64,000 bases of DNA from Burkholderiaceae bacterium (GTDB taxonomy: Bacteria; Pseudomonadota; Gammaproteobacteria; Burkholderiales; Burkholderiaceae_E). Where the stretch lies: assembly GCA_023954135.1 (NCBI GenBank), contig JAMLIN010000007.1:62001-126000 (forward strand). Direction: 5' to 3'. A program made the translations under genes and the position numbers. How positions within the stretch are numbered: the first letter of the stretch is position 1; every line of letters begins with the position of its first letter. Positions 63,201 to 64,000 of the stretch are shown here, piece by piece. The notes below the pieces were generated by a model, which was not told the origin of the DNA, did no database searches, and saw only the letters and a program-made list of their open reading frames with translations.

Positions 63201-64000
63201 CTCGAGCTGGCCGAGCAGACCGGTTTCCGAGCGCAGCAGCGACATCGCGAGGCTGAACTTCGCCTCGGCGGCACCGACGGTCTGTGCATGACAGGCCAGC
63301 CCCTCGAGTCGCAGGACCGCGTCGGGCCGGTCCTGCAGCGCGAGGCTCGCCTGGAAGACCGGATTGCGGCCGGGCACGCGCGGCTGGTTCAGGGCGGCCA
63401 CCACCCGGTCGAAGGGCACGGCCCGATCGTCGAGCGCGGCGACCACCCGCTCGCGGGTCAGACCGAGGAAGTCCTCGAAGCCGACGCCCTCGGCTGGCGC
63501 GACGCGCAGCGCCAGCAGGTTCACGAAATAGCCGACCAGCGGCTCGACCTCGACCGGCTCCCGACCGGCGACCGGCGAGCCGACCGCGAAGTCGCGCTGG
63601 CCGCTGTAGCGCATGAGCAGGATCTGGAAGGCGGCGAGCAGGACGGTGAAGAGCGTGGCATCGTGCCGGCGCCCGAGCTCGCGCAAGGCCTGCACCAGCG
63701 CCGGCTCGAGCACGAAGCTCGCCAGCCCCCCTTCGGGCTCGTCCGCGCGCGGCGGCATGCAGGCCGGGGGCAGCCGCAGGGGCTCCACGCCGGCGAGCCG
63801 CTCGCACCAGCGGGCCAGGGCGGCCTCGGACTGCGCATCGGCATCGACGCCGGCGCGCCAGCGGGCATGGTCGGTGAACTGCAGCGCCCGGGCCGGCTCG
63901 ACATGGCGGCCACCGCTCGCGGCCACCCGGTAGCGATCGCCGATCTCGCGAATCAGCAGGCCCATCGACCAGCCGTCGGTGACGAGATGGTGGATGACCA
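60276..64000 (-). CDS. Terminal NRPS module (C-A-PCP-TE), 5' part outside the window
   Basis: An open minus-strand frame from the window edge to the stop at 60276 (over 1240 residues). The condensation motif HHLVTDG is encoded at the extreme edge (about 63970-63990), so the C domain is cut. The A domain (~63040-61400) has VYTSGSTGRPKGVMVSH, FDAATFEIW, YGPTETTTF and RVDAQVKMRGFRIEPGE. The pocket reads approximately D-A-F-L-L-G-V-T-F-K, which I do not assign beyond 'aliphatic-like'. PCP: FAVGGHS near 61250. A type I thioesterase closes the protein (GYSLGGKFAWEIARQL, near 60860). A Ser/Asp/Pro-rich insertion lies between A2 and A3. It is a final module that should release a peptide or lipopeptide. 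Confidence 0.93.
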   Translation of the reverse strand, partial: VIHHLVTDGWSMGLLIREIGDRYRVAASGGRHVEPARALQFTDHARWRAGVDADAQSEAALARWCERLAGVEPLRLPPACMPPRADEPEGGLASFVLEPALVQALRELGRRHDATLFTVLLAAFQILLMRYSGQRDFAVGSPVAGREPVEVEPLVGYFVNLLALRVAPAEGVGFEDFLGLTRERVVAALDDRAVPFDRVVAALNQPRVPGRNPVFQASLALQDRPDAVLRLEGLACHAQTVGAAEAKFSLAMSLLRSETGLLGQLEYAREFFDEAGAQRLCRQFEVLLRAIVAAPATLVDALDIVDPGDHARIDAWNRTARAFPADETLAARFAHVLAGGPDAPAVIDGNSRIDYRELDMRASRLACRLRALGVAPDGIVAMALPRSIDLVVAVLGIAKAGGAYLPLDASYPLERLRLMIEDAQPVAFVGTRASLAGLGDALDAPAIALDADTDADADADPSAAADGRSPRSWSCLSPGMAPGMSRGESPDPPSDRASETLPASGASADSLAYVVYTSGSTGRPKGVMVSHRNVLRLVCNTDYFRPQPGECIALASNISFDAATFEIWGALANSATIAVVDGETLLSAQLLRERIARDRITTMFLTTALFNAFATTGPDAFAGLGLLLFGGEAASPAAVRAVVRAGAPARLVNVYGPTETTTFATWHEIDQAAARDADPLRLRIPIGRPIANTRCHVLDPAGRPVPIGLVGELYIGGPGVARGYLGQPGLTAERFVADPFGGVGDRLYRSGDRVRWRDDGEIEFIGRVDAQVKMRGFRIEPGEIEHALRECPGVAQAVVLLEADAAGEPRLFAFAAGMPEGGEAGIEARLRERLPAFMLPQRITLVERLPINPNGKLDRDALRALANEPVPAGPAVAAVVEALGPTEARMLEVWRGALGNPAIGPDDDFFAVGGHSILAVKMVAEVERAFGVRVRTARLFEAPSVRRFSRLVDELRGDAATRLGCVVSIRAGGGRPPLVFLSGYGGAVLVFEALARALGPDQPLYVLDIGAFPIEELRGASLPEIAARMVAELRSARPEGPYALAGYSLGGKFAWEIARQLRAEGAEVGLLCLLDCFAPGYPPRRSLAGRLGMLAGELVRTGPGPLLGQAIAHLRWLRESRGGRVDESIFTAEARAQIGDVALARDLQEHASAVLALWRGYRPAPSESGGLVLIEAQRRDHRRSYVDDDPLLGWGPFVPGGIERHQMACHHREMLDPDKASLLAGILSALLGELERARDR
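62621..62650. repeat. Hexanucleotide tandem repeat in the NRPS A-domain insertion
   Basis: TCGGCA is repeated three times (62621-62638), followed by TCCGTA and TCGGCG variants. It encodes the alternating Asp/Ala tract of a ~60-residue insertion between adenylation cores A2 and A3. Confidence 0.85.

Overview
The window is high-GC DNA with dense, tightly packed genes and many ATGA start/stop overlaps. It looks like the chromosome of a betaproteobacterium, most likely Burkholderiales or a relative. The grounds are gene content: genes known as companions of the exosortase A/EPS locus, EpsF/EpsG-type chain-length and kinase domains, an isovaleryl-CoA dehydrogenase and a bacterial glgC-glgA pair. 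I cannot name a genus. No rRNA, tRNA, CRISPR array or transposase was seen.

Bases 1-34,000 are one large cell-surface biosynthesis island. A plus-strand operon (1-7469) carries the tail of a GT14-like glycosyltransferase, a fused chain-length determinant/tyrosine kinase, a small membrane protein, two GT4 glycosyltransferases and an asparagine-synthase-like amidotransferase. It meets a long minus-strand operon (25417 down to 7363). In transcription order this encodes an acyl-CoA ligase, a PLP decarboxylase, two unusual alpha/beta hydrolases, a formyltransferase/beta-propeller sugar transferase, a second amidotransferase, a Pro/Ser-stalk lipoprotein, a Wzx-type flippase, a Wzc-type tyrosine autokinase, a Wzy/EpsG-like polymerase, a second nearly identical lipoprotein and a GT4 glycosyltransferase. 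Upstream lie a free-standing acyl carrier protein, a split PKS-NRPS line (KS-AT-ACP-C, then an A-PCP that reads as glycine-specific) and a divergent second flippase. The island therefore joins polysaccharide assembly to an acyl/aminoacyl assembly line. No exosortase or PEP-CTERM protein is visible.

Bases 34,000-41,000 mix regulatory and accessory genes: a LysR regulator, a small DUF1127-like protein followed by a candidate anti-Shine-Dalgarno sRNA with a strong terminator, a DUF1016 nuclease with lower GC and a long perfect palindrome in its coding sequence, a hotdog thioesterase, a GGDEF-EAL protein and a GNAT/DUF1778 toxin-antitoxin pair.

Bases 41,000-60,300 are mostly housekeeping metabolism: a HAD hydrolase, an FMN hydroxyacid oxidase, an alpha/beta hydrolase, an SDR and a pair of acyl-CoA dehydrogenases, a phosphoethanolamine-transferase-like enzyme overlapping a diacylglycerol kinase, an MFS transporter overlapping glgA and glgC, a YhhN protein, a SMUG-type glycosylase, an M48 protease, an Ohr peroxidase, an AbrB/PIN toxin-antitoxin pair, an MBL hydrolase and isovaleryl-CoA dehydrogenase. 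The right edge is the 3' part of a terminal NRPS module (C-A-PCP-TE) that runs off the window.

The points most worth a second look are the PKS-NRPS/ligase/ACP/decarboxylase/hydrolase set inside the polysaccharide locus; the 1151-bp identical direct repeats that bracket the polymerase, kinase and flippase genes; and the DUF1127-like gene with its anti-SD sRNA and a possible 5'-UTR switch.
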